Of a DNA stretch of 64,000 nt, positions 1 through 8,939 are shown in pieces. Position numbers and translations under genes: made by a program. The notes beneath the pieces were generated by a model, which had not been told where the DNA came from, did not search any database, and saw only the letters and a program-made list of their open reading frames with translations. Every line of letters begins with the position of its first letter. The stretch's first letter is position 1. Origin of the DNA: Actinoallomurus sp040655075 (GTDB lineage Bacteria > Actinomycetota > Actinomycetes > Streptosporangiales > Streptosporangiaceae); the NCBI RefSeq assembly GCF_040655075.1, contig NZ_JBFAJC010000008.1, positions 124,001-188,000 on the forward strand. The letters run 5' to 3'.

Positions 1-1788
1 CTCGCCCGGCTGCTCGACGGCATCCCGCTGGCGATCGAGCTCGCGGCCCCTCTCGTCCGCGTGATGGGGCTCCCCGAGATCGTGTCGCTGTTGTCGACCT
101 TCCGGTTCAGGACCACGGCGAAGGAGGTGGGTGCGCCGGCCCATCATCGGACCCTATGGGACAGCTTCGAGTGGAGCTACCAGCTGTGCTCGAAGGACGA
201 GCAGCTGCTGTGGACGCGGCTGGCCGTGTTCGCCGGCAGCTTCACCGCGGCCGCCGCGGTGGCCGTCGCCTCGGATGACACGCTCGACGCCGCCCAGGTG
301 CCGATGATCCTGCGGGAGCTGGTCGGCAAGAACATCGTCGTGGCCGAAACCGACTCGTCTCCCACGCGTTACACCATGCTCTCGACGGTGCGTGAGTACG
401 GTCAGGCCCGGCTGTCGTCCCCGGAGAAGCACGAGCCCGTCTCCCCGCCGGATCGGCCCGTACCCGAGACCGGTGACGCCTCGGCGGCGTACCGCAGGCT
501 CAGGACGCACTTCCTCCACCGTGCCGGCCACTTCGGCCGGGATTGGTACGGACCGGACGAGACTCGTTACCTGTGGGAGGCCGGCCAGGACCTGCCCAAT
601 TACCGGGCCGTCCTCGATCGGTGCGCCGTCGCAACGACGCTTGAGGAGGCCGCGGACGGAGCCAGGATCGCCGTCGCGTTGGCGACCCTTCGCCTGTGGT
701 TCTTCGGCGGGTCGTTGGGCGAGGGATTGCGTGCCCTGCTGCGTGCTGATGAGGCTCTCGTGCGTAACGACGGACCGGATCCGCTCCGGCTGACCGTGCT
801 CGCCAAGGCGGGCTGGATCGCGCTGTGCCTCGGGGACCAGGCCAACGCCGAGAACCTCCTGGACCGCTGCCGGGTTCTGGCGTCGCGGCTGACCGGTGGG
901 GCTGAGGCGGACGGCGCGCTGGCCGGCTACGCCTTCTTCACCGGTGCGGCGGATCTGTTCGTCCTCGGTGCCCCCGCCGTACTCGAGCGGTTCGCCGAGG
1001 CGGCAGCCGATCTGGCCGCCGCGGACGATCCCGGTACCGTGCCGATGGCGGAGATGTTCCATGCCATCGCCGCCGCGTTCATGGCAGCCGAGGCGGACGC
1101 CCTGGCCATCACCGAACGCCACCTGGCCGATACCCGCGCCCACGGCGCACCGTGGTCGATCACCTGGGCGCAGTGGGCCCGCGCGGTGGCCGAGCTTCGT
1201 CACGGCGACCCGAAGACTTCCGTGGCGATGTTCCGATCCGCGTTGCGCGCGCAATGGGACATGGGTGATCGATGGGGGTCGACCTGGTGCGTGGAGTCGC
1301 TGGCCTGGGGCGCGGTCACCCGTGGCCATTTCGAGGAGGCCGCCCTGCTCCTCGGCGCGGCGCACAACATGCAGCACACGCTGGGGGTGACGATCAGCCG
1401 CCTGCAACCGTGGGCACGCGCGCATGCCGCGTGCGTTGATCAGGCGCGTGTGGCCCTCGGTGAGGCGTACCGCATCACCGAGGGATACGGCATGGAGATG
1501 GACGTCGACGCCGTCGTCGACCTGGCACTGGGCCAGCCCTCCGCTCCGCGGGCCGACGCGTCACCGCCGAGAGCCGTCACGCCGCTGCTCAGCGAGAAAC
1601 AGCAGGCCGTGGCCGAGCTGATCGCCGACGGAAAGACCGACAAGCAGATCGCCTCGGCGCTGTTCCTCAGCCCGCGCACGGTTCAGTCGCATGTGAGCGC
1701 CATCCTCCGCAGGCTCGGGTTCACCAGCCGTACTGAGATCGCCAAATGGGTCGTCGAACGACAGCGCGAGCCGAGCGGCGGCCTCTGA
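1..1788 (+). CDS. LuxR-family regulator with NB-ARC-like ATPase region, 5'-partial
   Basis: The open frame enters at the first base of the window, so the N-terminus, including any Walker A motif, lies outside. The visible start, LDGIPLAIELAA, is the conserved tail of the nucleotide-binding domain of large ATPase-type LuxR/SARP-associated regulators. A winged-helix-like stretch (LWDSFEWSYQLCSKDEQLLW, then RLAVFAG) and a long helical TPR-like middle follow. The last ~65 residues are a LuxR/GerE helix-turn-helix (LLSEKQQAVAELIADGKTDK, SPRTVQSHVSAILRRLGF). Such proteins are ATP-dependent, ligand-sensing transcription activators. The target genes cannot be inferred; the next gene (YceI-like) starts about 70 bp downstream on the same strand and could be co-transcribed. 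An internal ATG at 64 is not a credible start because it would cut the ATPase domain. Confidence 0.9.
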   Translation, partial: LARLLDGIPLAIELAAPLVRVMGLPEIVSLLSTFRFRTTAKEVGAPAHHRTLWDSFEWSYQLCSKDEQLLWTRLAVFAGSFTAAAAVAVASDDTLDAAQVPMILRELVGKNIVVAETDSSPTRYTMLSTVREYGQARLSSPEKHEPVSPPDRPVPETGDASAAYRRLRTHFLHRAGHFGRDWYGPDETRYLWEAGQDLPNYRAVLDRCAVATTLEEAADGARIAVALATLRLWFFGGSLGEGLRALLRADEALVRNDGPDPLRLTVLAKAGWIALCLGDQANAENLLDRCRVLASRLTGGAEADGALAGYAFFTGAADLFVLGAPAVLERFAEAAADLAAADDPGTVPMAEMFHAIAAAFMAAEADALAITERHLADTRAHGAPWSITWAQWARAVAELRHGDPKTSVAMFRSALRAQWDMGDRWGSTWCVESLAWGAVTRGHFEEAALLLGAAHNMQHTLGVTISRLQPWARAHAACVDQARVALGEAYRITEGYGMEMDVDAVVDLALGQPSAPRADASPPRAVTPLLSEKQQAVAELIADGKTDKQIASALFLSPRTVQSHVSAILRRLGFTSRTEIAKWVVERQREPSGGL

Positions 1789-1859
1789 GGATTCTCTGAT
1801 TCCGCGCTGGTGGGATGGCACGCGTCCACGCCAGGGAATCGCCCGAGAATCGAGAGTCC

Positions 1860-2540
1860 ATGACCCGTAACTGGAAGCGCCTGCTGCTCATCGGAGTGGC
1901 CGTCGCCGTCGTCCTCGTCGTCGGAGGGCCGTTCGTCTACATCCACTTCTTCCAGGACAAGGCGCCCGCACCGCTGACCGTCTCGGCCTCACCCCAGGCT
2001 GCCACGGGCGCGGCGGTGCCCGCCGACGGAACGTGGAAGGCCGCGTCGGGATCGCAGGCCGGATACCGGGTGAAGGAGGTGCTGTTCGGTCAGAACACCG
2101 AGGCGGTCGGGCGCACGAACGGCGTCACCGGCGACCTGACCATCGCCGGGACCAAGGCGACCAAAGGGTCCTTCACCGTGGACCTGACCACGGTGAAGAG
2201 CGACAAGGACCGGCGCGACCAGCAGTTCCAGGGGCGCATCATGGAGACCGCGAAGTACCCGAAGGCCACCTTCACCCTCACCGAGCCCATCGACCTCGGC
2301 AGCGTGCCCGCGGTCGGCGCGAAGATCAACGCGAAGGCGACCGGGAACCTCACGCTCAAGGCGGAGACCAGGAAGGTCACCTTCGACGTCGCCGCGTCCC
2401 GTACCGCGCCGGGAGCCTTCGACGTGAGCGGGTCGATCCCGGTGAAGTTCGCCGACTGGAAGATCGCCAACCCGAGCTTCGGCCCCATCCAGACGCAGGA
2501 CAACGGTCAGGTGGAGTTCCTGCTCAAGTTCACGAAATGA
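1860..2540 (+). CDS. YceI-like domain protein with N-terminal membrane anchor
   Basis: A 226-residue protein. Residues ~4-26 (LLLIGVAVAVVLVVGGPFVY) form one hydrophobic segment, either an uncleaved anchor or a signal peptide, which puts the rest outside the membrane. The remainder is a YceI-like lipocalin-fold domain: DGTWKAASGSQAGYRVKEVL, then SFTVDLTTVKSDKDRRDQQF and ETAKYPKATFTLTEP, all diagnostic of the family. YceI proteins bind polyisoprenoid-like lipids; in actinobacteria the role is mostly undefined. I chose ATG 1860 over ATG 1815 because the upstream 15 residues are uncharacteristic and the segment from 1860 begins with the basic-then-hydrophobic pattern of an exported protein. Confidence 0.88.
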   Translation: MTRNWKRLLLIGVAVAVVLVVGGPFVYIHFFQDKAPAPLTVSASPQAATGAAVPADGTWKAASGSQAGYRVKEVLFGQNTEAVGRTNGVTGDLTIAGTKATKGSFTVDLTTVKSDKDRRDQQFQGRIMETAKYPKATFTLTEPIDLGSVPAVGAKINAKATGNLTLKAETRKVTFDVAASRTAPGAFDVSGSIPVKFADWKIANPSFGPIQTQDNGQVEFLLKFTK

Positions 2541-2553
2541 ACCGCCGGTCCGG

Positions 2554-3198
2554 TCATTTCTCGTCGACGAGCAGGTTGACGGCGAACCCGAGGAACGCGA
2601 TCCCGCTGAGCTGCTCCATCCGGCGTCGGAAGGACGGCCGCCGGATCCGTTCGCTCAGCGCGTGCGCGGCGCCGGAGACCACCCAGTACCAGACCGCCAG
2701 CTCCGCCATGTCCACGGCGCTGAACAGCAGCGTGGTGCTGAACGTCGGCGCGCCGTGCGGGATGAACTGCGGGATCAGGCTCATGTAGAAGACGCCGGCC
2801 TTGGGATTGAGCAGGTTGGTGCCCATGCCGGAGCGGAAGGCGGTGAGCCATCCGGAGGGCAGGGCATCAGACGTGACCTGATCAGACGCCTCGCCGGGCG
2901 AGGGTGCGCTCCGCCTCCGGGACCGGACCAGGGCCGAGATGCCCAGCCAGGTCAGATAGCCGGCTCCGGCGATGCGCAAGACGTCGTAGGCGAGGTGTGA
3001 GGCGGTGAGCAGCGCGGTGAGTCCCGCGGCCGTCGCGACGCTCCACACCAGGCAGCCGGAGAGGATCCCGAGCGCGGCGGCCACACCGAAGCGCCGCCCT
3101 TGACCGGCGGAGGTGCGCACCACCAGCAGGGTGTCCAGACCAGGCGTGACGTTGATCAACGCGGCGACCCCGGCGAACGCCAACACGGCTGTGATCAT
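2554..3198 (-). CDS. LysE/RhtB-family amino-acid exporter
   Basis: A 214-residue integral membrane protein that starts MITAVLAFAGVAALINVTPG, the usual LysE/RhtB N-terminus with the conserved NxTPGxD element, and carries NPKAGVFYMSLIPQF, the second family signature. About six membrane segments are expected. Members export amino acids or derivatives such as homoserine, threonine or lysine; the substrate is not readable here. The open frame extends further upstream, but ATG 3198 gives the canonical start. It lies 10 bp downstream of the stop of the PIG-L gene on the same strand, so the two probably form an operon, and it converges on the YceI gene with a 13-bp gap. Confidence 0.9.
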   Translation of the reverse strand: MITAVLAFAGVAALINVTPGLDTLLVVRTSAGQGRRFGVAAALGILSGCLVWSVATAAGLTALLTASHLAYDVLRIAGAGYLTWLGISALVRSRRRSAPSPGEASDQVTSDALPSGWLTAFRSGMGTNLLNPKAGVFYMSLIPQFIPHGAPTFSTTLLFSAVDMAELAVWYWVVSGAAHALSERIRRPSFRRRMEQLSGIAFLGFAVNLLVDEK

Positions 3199-3208
3199 GC
3201 TGGGGATG

Positions 3209-3973
3209 CTACTCGGCGAACAGGTCGGGGCCCTGCCGCGCGACGAGGTCCCGGCGGATGTACCACTCGGTGGCGAGCAGGCGTTCGCGCTCCTCGTCGG
3301 GCAGGCCCGCGAACATCGCGGGTCCTGCCCCGCGCTCGGCCTCCGACTCGTGCGCCTGGAACGCCTCCCACTTGCGGTCCGCCCAGGCCCGTACGTCGAC
3401 CGTCGTGGTGACCTGCTCGTCGGGCGTTCCCGGCAGGACCTGACCGGGCTCGGGCGGAGCACCGAAGATCTTCTCCCACTCGGCGCGCACCACCGAGCGG
3501 GGAACGGTCACGAGGTACAGCGTCCGCGCCTGCCAGGGCTCGCCGGCCTCCGGGAACAGCTGCTCGTACGCCGCCGCCTCGACCGCGGCCAGGGTCACGC
3601 GGTGCGCCCGGACGTGGTCCGGGTGCCCGTAGCCGCCGAAGGCGTCATAGGTGACCACGACGTCCGGCCGGAACTCGCGAATGTGCCCGACCAGCCGCCC
3701 CACGGCCTCGTCGACGTCGGCCTCGACGAACCGCTCGTCTCCTCCCGACTCGTTCGCGCCGGCGTCGGAGTAGCCGAGCAGCCGAGGCTCTCCGGCGCCC
3801 AGAAGAGCCAGGGAACGCCGCAGCTCCTCGACGCGCCGCGTCCCCTCCACCCACGTGCAGGTCACGACCCCCGTACGGACGCCGGCGTCGGCGTAGCGCG
3901 CCAGCACCCCGCCGGTCCACAGCGCCTCGTCATCGGGATGCGCGTGCACGCACAGCAGACCGGTATCCGACAC
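3209..3973 (-). CDS. PIG-L/LmbE-family N-acetylglucosaminyl deacetylase
   Basis: A 254-residue GTG-start protein with a good ribosome site (GGGAGGA). The zinc-binding HPDDE motif is at residues ~11-15 and the second metal histidine lies in GHPDH near residue 118. These are the hallmarks of the LmbE/PIG-L amidohydrolase superfamily, which in actinobacteria includes the mycothiol enzymes MshB and Mca and natural-product deacetylases. This protein is shorter than MshB or Mca (about 290 residues), so I do not assign either. It is followed by a LysE exporter gene on the same strand; the pair might handle an amine-bearing product, but that is inference. Confidence 0.88.
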   Translation of the reverse strand: MSDTGLLCVHAHPDDEALWTGGVLARYADAGVRTGVVTCTWVEGTRRVEELRRSLALLGAGEPRLLGYSDAGANESGGDERFVEADVDEAVGRLVGHIREFRPDVVVTYDAFGGYGHPDHVRAHRVTLAAVEAAAYEQLFPEAGEPWQARTLYLVTVPRSVVRAEWEKIFGAPPEPGQVLPGTPDEQVTTTVDVRAWADRKWEAFQAHESEAERGAGPAMFAGLPDEERERLLATEWYIRRDLVARQGPDLFAE

Positions 3974-4137
3974 GATTTCCTCCCGCGATCGAGTGGATCA
4001 TGATCGTAGGGGAGAGCCGGCCTGGTCCGCGGTCGCACCCGCCGTACGCCCTCCGGCGAACGCGCGTCGACCGAAGAACCGGGGCCCTAGACCATCGCCG
4101 CTATCGGCGGCGATCCCCGCCCGCGAGGATCGTCGCC

Positions 4138-5220
4138 ATGACGGACAAGTCGTACGACCGGCCGGCGGGGTCGGTGCCCGATGCCGGAACGCACGCGCCG
4201 CCTCGCCGACGTGGGCGAGCGAACACTGCCGAGCACTCCCTCAGACGCCGCGTCGCTCCGGCCGTCGCGCTGTTCCTCCTCGCCCCGGCCATCGGGGAAC
4301 TGCTCCTGGGCAATCAACGGCTCGGCGAGGCGGTCGCCGCCTTCCCCCTCCTCGGCCTCATGTACGGCGCCGGTGCCCTGCTCATCCGCGAGACCGCCCG
4401 GCGGGCCGGGCGCGGACCGACGACCATGCTCATCCTCGGCGTCGCGTACGGGCTCGTCGAGGAGGGACTGGCGGACCAGATGCTGTTCCACCGGTACTAC
4501 GCCGGCAACGACGAGATGGGCGACACCTACATTCCGGCGCTCGGGATGGGCGGCTGGCTCACGATCGGCGTCCTCACCATGCACGCCGTGTGGAGCACCA
4601 ACGTCGGCATCACGCTGATCGAGGCCCTCGTGCCCGAACGCGCCGAGAAGCCCTGGCTGGGCCGTACCGGGCTCGGCGTCACCGCCGCCCTCTTCGCCGT
4701 CGGCGCCGTCGTGACCACCTGGGGCAGCTACCAGGACGAGCGGTTCTTCGCCGCGCCCGCGCAGTTGCTCGGGACCGTGGCCGCCATCGTCGCACTGGTC
4801 GTGACGGCCTTCCGCCGGCGACCCGCGAGCGCGCTCCCCAGTGCCGCGCCGCCGCCGCTGGCCGTCGGGATCGTCGCCTTCGTCGCTTCCGGCGCGTTCA
4901 TGATGACCGAGGGACTGCCGGGCTGGTGGAGCGTTGCGGCGGTGGCCGCACTGCTCATCGTCGCGATCGCCGTGATCGGCGGCCGATGGTCCCGGCAGCG
5001 GGGCTGGGGCCGGGCACATCGGCTCGCCCTCGCCTCGGGCGCCCTCCTGACCTACGCGTGGGTGGGCATCGGCATGCGCCCCGAGTCGGGCCCGAAAAGG
5101 GCCGCCGACTACGTCATGAACGCCGTCCTCGCCCTCGCCGCCGTCATCCTCGTAATCGCCGCCGGCCGACGGTCCCGCACCGCCCGCACGGCGGCCCCTC
5201 CCGTGGTCCAAGAGAACTGA
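4138..5220 (+). CDS. Polytopic membrane protein of unknown function
   Basis: A 360-residue protein with a hydrophilic, Pro/Arg-rich N-terminus (~40 residues) followed by roughly nine or ten hydrophobic segments. One membrane region contains YGLVEEGLADQML, where the paired Glu recalls CPBP-type intramembrane proteases, but the other CPBP motifs are not evident, so the function is left open. ATG 4138 was chosen because the sequence before it is arginine-rich and non-conserved in character. It is divergent from the PIG-L gene, with 164 bp between the two starts, and convergent with the ECF sigma factor gene. Confidence 0.75.
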   Translation: MTDKSYDRPAGSVPDAGTHAPPRRRGRANTAEHSLRRRVAPAVALFLLAPAIGELLLGNQRLGEAVAAFPLLGLMYGAGALLIRETARRAGRGPTTMLILGVAYGLVEEGLADQMLFHRYYAGNDEMGDTYIPALGMGGWLTIGVLTMHAVWSTNVGITLIEALVPERAEKPWLGRTGLGVTAALFAVGAVVTTWGSYQDERFFAAPAQLLGTVAAIVALVVTAFRRRPASALPSAAPPPLAVGIVAFVASGAFMMTEGLPGWWSVAAVAALLIVAIAVIGGRWSRQRGWGRAHRLALASGALLTYAWVGIGMRPESGPKRAADYVMNAVLALAAVILVIAAGRRSRTARTAAPPVVQEN

Positions 5221-5310
5221 TGTGTCTTCGAACGGGGCTGTGGTGGCGTCCCAAGCCCGGGAGCGGTTCATCGCAGCGCGGGGTTGCGCATGACCGCGGT
5301 CGGCGTCGGG

Positions 5311-6279
5311 TCACCACTGGCTGATGAGCGGCGTGTCCGGTCCGTGCTGCCGCCAGGCTTCGGTGAGGCGGGCGAGGCGGGTGGGGGCGGCGATGCCGCG
5401 CACGGTTGCGATCTTGCCGCCTGTGATGTCGAACGTCACGGCGCCGATGACCTGGTCGCCGAGCACGAAGAGGATGGCGGGGGCGCCGTTGACGAGCGCG
5501 TAGTGGATGGTGGGCGTGCCGCCGGCAAATCGCCGTTTCGCGGGTGTGGGGTTGAAGCCGGCCCGTGCGACGGCGGCGATGCGCTGCGGAGTGTCGTACC
5601 GCAGAAGCGTCTCGGTCAGGCCGGCGCCGTCGGAGATCGCGGTCGCGTTATCGGTGAGCAGCGCCACCAGCGGTTCGGTCCGGCCCGAGGAGGCAGCGGC
5701 GAGGAATTCCTCGACGATCCTGCGGGCGGATGCCGGGTCGACTTCGCCGCCGCCGCCACGGCGGCGCGCGGCGGTGATGCGGCGCCGGGCCCGGTGGAGG
5801 TGCTGCTGGCTTGCGGACTCGGTGATGTCGAGGATTTCGGCGATCTCGGCGTGGGAGTAGGAGAACGCTTCGCGCAGGAGGTATACGGCCCGCTCGAGGG
5901 GTGACAGGCGCTCCATGAGAGTCAGCACGGCCAGGGAGACCGATTCGCGCTGCTCGAAAGTGTCGGCCGGGCCGAGCATCGGGTCGCCGTCGAGGAGCGG
6001 TTCGGGCAGCCATGCGCCGGCGGTGCGTTCGCGGCGGGCTTGTGCCGAGCGGAGCCGGTTGAGGCACAGGTTGGTGACGACCTTGGTCAGCCATGCTTCC
6101 GGCACCTTGATCCGTTGCCGGTCGGTGGCCTGCCAGTGCAGGAACGCATCCTGCACGGCGTCCTCGGCGTCGGTGGCGGAGCCCAGCAGCCGGTAGGCCA
6201 GTGAGGCCAGCCGGTTCCGGCTGGCCTCGAACCGGCTGGTGTCGAAGCGATCCGTGGCGGTGCTGTCCACGCGGACCAC
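5311..6279 (-). CDS. ECF41-type RNA polymerase sigma factor (SigJ-like)
   Basis: A 322-residue GTG-start protein. Sigma region 2 spans ~20-80 (LASLAYRLLGSATDAEDAVQ) and region 4 ~115-175 (LSPLERAVYLLREAFSYSHA). Between them sits WLPEPL at 90-95, the linker motif typical of ECF41 sigma factors. Residues ~185-322 form a SnoaL/NTF2-like C-terminal extension, which in ECF41 proteins replaces a separate anti-sigma factor. The usual C-terminal DGGGK and NPDKL motifs appear degenerate here (SDGAGL, APTRL). It starts 1 bp after the stop of the flavoprotein gene upstream; an oxidoreductase partner is one of the recognised genomic contexts of ECF41 factors. These factors normally activate their own partner promoter. 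Confidence 0.92.
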   Translation of the reverse strand: MVRVDSTATDRFDTSRFEASRNRLASLAYRLLGSATDAEDAVQDAFLHWQATDRQRIKVPEAWLTKVVTNLCLNRLRSAQARRERTAGAWLPEPLLDGDPMLGPADTFEQRESVSLAVLTLMERLSPLERAVYLLREAFSYSHAEIAEILDITESASQQHLHRARRRITAARRRGGGGEVDPASARRIVEEFLAAASSGRTEPLVALLTDNATAISDGAGLTETLLRYDTPQRIAAVARAGFNPTPAKRRFAGGTPTIHYALVNGAPAILFVLGDQVIGAVTFDITGGKIATVRGIAAPTRLARLTEAWRQHGPDTPLISQW

Positions 6280-6280
6280 C

Positions 6281-7510
6281 CTATGAGGCGGCTACGCGAG
6301 CCTTCTCGGCGTACGCGACCGCCTTCTCGGCGGCCGCGTCCGGCGCGGCGGCCAGGCGGTGCTTGCGCTTGGGCATGCCGAGGGTCGGGTGCGAGGCGGC
6401 CCACCGCGAGAGCGAGACGAGGCCCGTCTTGAGCCGCGCGGACTTCCGGCCGCCCATGTACTTCGGCTTTGCTTGCCCCTCGTCGTCGATCATCTGCAGG
6501 ATCGCGTCCCGCCGCCCGAGGGTGATGTGGTTGTACGTGTAGACCAGCTTGGTGTTCGCGATCTTGCGGCCGGTCAGGCGTCCCACGATCGCCTCGATAG
6601 CCTGCACGCCGGTGTAGCCGGCCGAGGCGCAGGACATCGGCAGCGGCCGGCCGTTGTCGCCGATGGCATAGGCGCTGTCGCCGATGGCGTAGACGTTCGG
6701 GTGCGAGACCGACCGCATGGTGCGGTCGACGACGATCTGACCGTTCTCGGTGACCTCCAGCCCGCCGGCGGCGGCGATGGGGTCGACCGCGAACCCGGCC
6801 GTCCACACGGTTGCGTCGGACACCAGGGCGGTGCCGTCGGCGCACAGCACCCGCGCCGCTTCGACGGCTTCGGCCTCGGTGTGCTCCCAGACGGTGACGC
6901 CCAGCCGGTCGCAGGCCCGGCGCAGGTGGCCGCGGGCCCCGGCAGAGAGCCGGGCACCCAGCTCGCCGCGGGCGACCAGCGCCACCGACAGGCCCGGCCG
7001 GGATTCGGCGATCTCGGTGGCGGTCTCGATGCCGGTCAACCCGTCGCCGACGACCACCACGTTCCCGGCTTCGCCCCGCCTGCCCAGGCTGTCCAGGCGC
7101 TCGCGCAGGCGCAGCGCCGAGGGCCTGGCGGCGACGTCGAAGGCGTGCTCGGCCACGCCGGGGACGGCGCGGTCGGCGCCATGGCTGCCGAGCGCGTAGA
7201 CAAGCGTGTCGTAGCCGAGCTCGCCGCCGCCGTCGGCGTCGGCCACGGCGACGACCCGGCGCTCGGGGTCGACGGCGGTGACACGGGCCACACGCAGCCG
7301 TATCCCCGTGCCCGCGAAGACGTCCGCGAGCTTGGGAGCCTCGATCTCCCGGCCAGCCGCCAACTGGTGCAGCCGCACCCGCTCGACGAAGTCCGGCACA
7401 GCGTTGACCACGGTGATCTCGGTGTCCGCCGGAGACAGCCGGCGGGCCAGGTTCCCCGCCACGTAGGCCCCGGCATAGCCGGCGCCGAGGACGACGATGC
7501 GGTGCTTCAT
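6281..7510 (-). CDS. NADH-dehydrogenase-like FAD/NAD(P) oxidoreductase (ECF41 partner)
   Basis: A 409-residue protein that begins MKHRIVVLGAGYAGAYVAGN, the FAD-binding Rossmann motif GxGxxG. A second dinucleotide motif, VVVGDGLTGIETATEI, lies near residue 145, and VYAIGDSAYA near residue 285 is the distal FAD-binding GD motif. Layout and length match type II NADH dehydrogenase-like (pyridine nucleotide-disulphide) flavoproteins. ATG 7510 has a strong AGGAGG ribosome site; the longer upstream frame lacks family features. It is the first gene of a two-gene unit with the ECF41 sigma factor, so its expression is likely controlled by that sigma factor. Confidence 0.9.
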   Translation of the reverse strand: MKHRIVVLGAGYAGAYVAGNLARRLSPADTEITVVNAVPDFVERVRLHQLAAGREIEAPKLADVFAGTGIRLRVARVTAVDPERRVVAVADADGGGELGYDTLVYALGSHGADRAVPGVAEHAFDVAARPSALRLRERLDSLGRRGEAGNVVVVGDGLTGIETATEIAESRPGLSVALVARGELGARLSAGARGHLRRACDRLGVTVWEHTEAEAVEAARVLCADGTALVSDATVWTAGFAVDPIAAAGGLEVTENGQIVVDRTMRSVSHPNVYAIGDSAYAIGDNGRPLPMSCASAGYTGVQAIEAIVGRLTGRKIANTKLVYTYNHITLGRRDAILQMIDDEGQAKPKYMGGRKSARLKTGLVSLSRWAASHPTLGMPKRKHRLAAAPDAAAEKAVAYAEKARVAAS

Positions 7511-7624
7511 GTGTTCCTCCTGTCGGTTCGCTTGCTCTTGCGTGAGTTGAGCGGGACAGCGCCCCGATTGCTGACAGGAACTGCATGTGGCATGGGTCAC
7601 AGAACGGCAGGAGCGCCGCCCAAC

Positions 7625-7862
7625 GATGCTCGCGACGCCGAGGCGGCGCAGATGCAGGCCGAGCTGAACGAGGTGATCTGATACCGACCACCGTCGACAT
7701 CGCGTCATGCTCGCCAAGCGGAAGATGTCCGTGGGCGAATTCGCCGAGCGCGTCGGCATCAGACCCGCCAACCTGGTAATACGAGCTGTAGGAGGAGGCC
7801 CCCGAGTAGGTCTGGAACGATCAGTCACGCCAAGCCAGCCCTGTTCGCGCTCCTTACCGTGA
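7625..7862 (+). pseudogene. Remnant of a DUF2975-type / Cro-CI helix-turn-helix gene pair
   Basis: Two decayed coding scraps lie here. The first reads AAQMQAELNEVI and stops at 7677-7679, resembling the C-terminus of small DUF2975 membrane proteins. It is followed at 7707 by MLAKRKMSVGEFAERVGIRP, which closely resembles the start of the compact Cro/CI-type regulators usually encoded just after DUF2975; after about 22 residues the similarity is lost and the frame ends at 7862. The order and spacing suggest a once-intact two-gene unit reduced to fragments. The family assignment is from memory of the motifs and is moderate. Confidence 0.5.
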
Positions 7863-7911
7863 CTTTCGTTCGCCTGCTACATCGAGTCCCACGCCGTCAT
7901 CCAACCACCAG

Positions 7912-8343
7912 GTGTGCGCAGGTAGGTTGCGCACGCTTCTGGCGGCTGCAGCGCCCCACGACCTTGAGGTGGTCGAGGCGTTCGGCGTACGGACAGCGAC
8001 TGAGGTCGCGGTTCCCGACGTCGTGGTCGGTGACGCGGATGTGCTGCTCGCAGGAACGGCCGCATTGCCGCCCGAACAGACTTACCTCGTGGCCGAGATC
8101 GTGAGTCCGGGCAACCGCCGCCGGGACTACCACGACAAGCCGCGGATCTACGCGGCGGCCGGAATCCCGACGTTTCTCCGGATCGAGCTGATCGGGGCGA
8201 ACCCGCCGTACGTTGAGGTGCTGAGCCTGCGCGACGGTGTCTATGACAGCGTCGCGCACGCGGACGCGGGGCAGATCGTGAAGCTCGCCGAGCCGTTTCC
8301 GGTCGAGTTCGATCCGGCGCGGCTGCTCGGCCGTCGCCTCTGA
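7912..8343 (+). pseudogene. N-terminally truncated Uma2-family (PD-(D/E)XK) protein
   Basis: The frame encodes the C-terminal three quarters of a Uma2/DUF820 protein: PDVVVGDADVLL supplies the acidic residue, LVAEIVSPG the Glu, and DYHDKPRIYAAAGI the Lys of the putative nuclease core. Normal members are ~180-190 residues and have an N-terminal block before the HQ-histidine; here similarity begins only at SNHQVCAGRLRTLL (from about 7897) and the usual first ~45 residues are missing. GTG 7912 could give a 143-residue product, but there is no good ribosome site. I read it as a truncated gene at the edge of the decayed segment 7.6-7.9 kb. It converges on the TetR gene with a 5-bp gap. Confidence 0.65.
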
Positions 8344-8348
8344 TCGGG

Positions 8349-8939
8349 TCACTGGGACGGGATCTGCCGGGACGCCAGGTCGCGGTAGGCGGTGTCGAGT
8401 GCGTTGATGAGATGGTCGAAGGTGGCGTCCAGGGACTCGGGGAGGCCGAAGCCGCCGGCCGCCTCGAGCGAGACGAGGCCGTGGCAGACCGTGCGCCACA
8501 TGCGGATCGCGTGGATCAGGTCCGAGCCCTGCAGGCCGTACCCGCTCAGGGCCGCGGCGGCGACGGCGACGGCGTCGTCGCTCACGTGGGTGTACTCCTG
8601 ATCGCCGGGTGTCGGGGCCTGGACGCTCGCGGCGTAGCGGCCCGGATGGGCGAGTGCGTAGCTCCGGTAGGCATTGGAGACGGCGCGCAGGCACTCCTGG
8701 CCCGTCAGCCCGACGGCGGCCCTGGTCAGGGTGTCGGTGAGTTCGCGGATGGCCAGGAGGGTGACGTCTCTCTTGACGGCTTCGAGCCCGCTGACGTGCT
8801 TGTACAGGCCGGGGAGGGAGACGCGGCACCGCTGGGCGACCGCGGCGAGGGTGAGCCGGTCCAGGCCCACCTCGTCGGCGACGGCCGCCGCTTCGGCGAC
8901 GATGCGCTCGGGGGTGAGTCCAACGCGGGGCATGGTCAC
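8349..8939 (-). CDS. TetR-family transcriptional repressor
   Basis: A 196-residue protein with an N-terminal TetR helix-turn-helix (LTLAAVAQRCRVSLPGLYKH) and a C-terminal domain of the type often annotated TetR_C_33 (the WHG-like region, MWRTVCHGLVSLEAAGGFGL). GTG 8939 overlaps the stop of the upstream membrane-protein gene by 4 nt (GTGA), giving translational coupling; ATG 8933 is an in-frame alternative. It is co-transcribed with that gene, and the 35-bp palindrome at 9606-9640 in front of the operon is the obvious operator, so negative autoregulation is likely. Confidence 0.9.
   Translation of the reverse strand: MTMPRVGLTPERIVAEAAAVADEVGLDRLTLAAVAQRCRVSLPGLYKHVSGLEAVKRDVTLLAIRELTDTLTRAAVGLTGQECLRAVSNAYRSYALAHPGRYAASVQAPTPGDQEYTHVSDDAVAVAAAALSGYGLQGSDLIHAIRMWRTVCHGLVSLEAAGGFGLPESLDATFDHLINALDTAYRDLASRQIPSQ

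Noticed and set aside
3209..3973. mshB or mca of mycothiol metabolism
   Set aside because: The PIG-L core is present, but the length and neighbourhood do not allow choosing either enzyme.
4138..5220. CPBP intramembrane protease
   Set aside because: Only an EE pair in one helix is seen; the later His-containing motifs of CPBP proteins are not recognisable.
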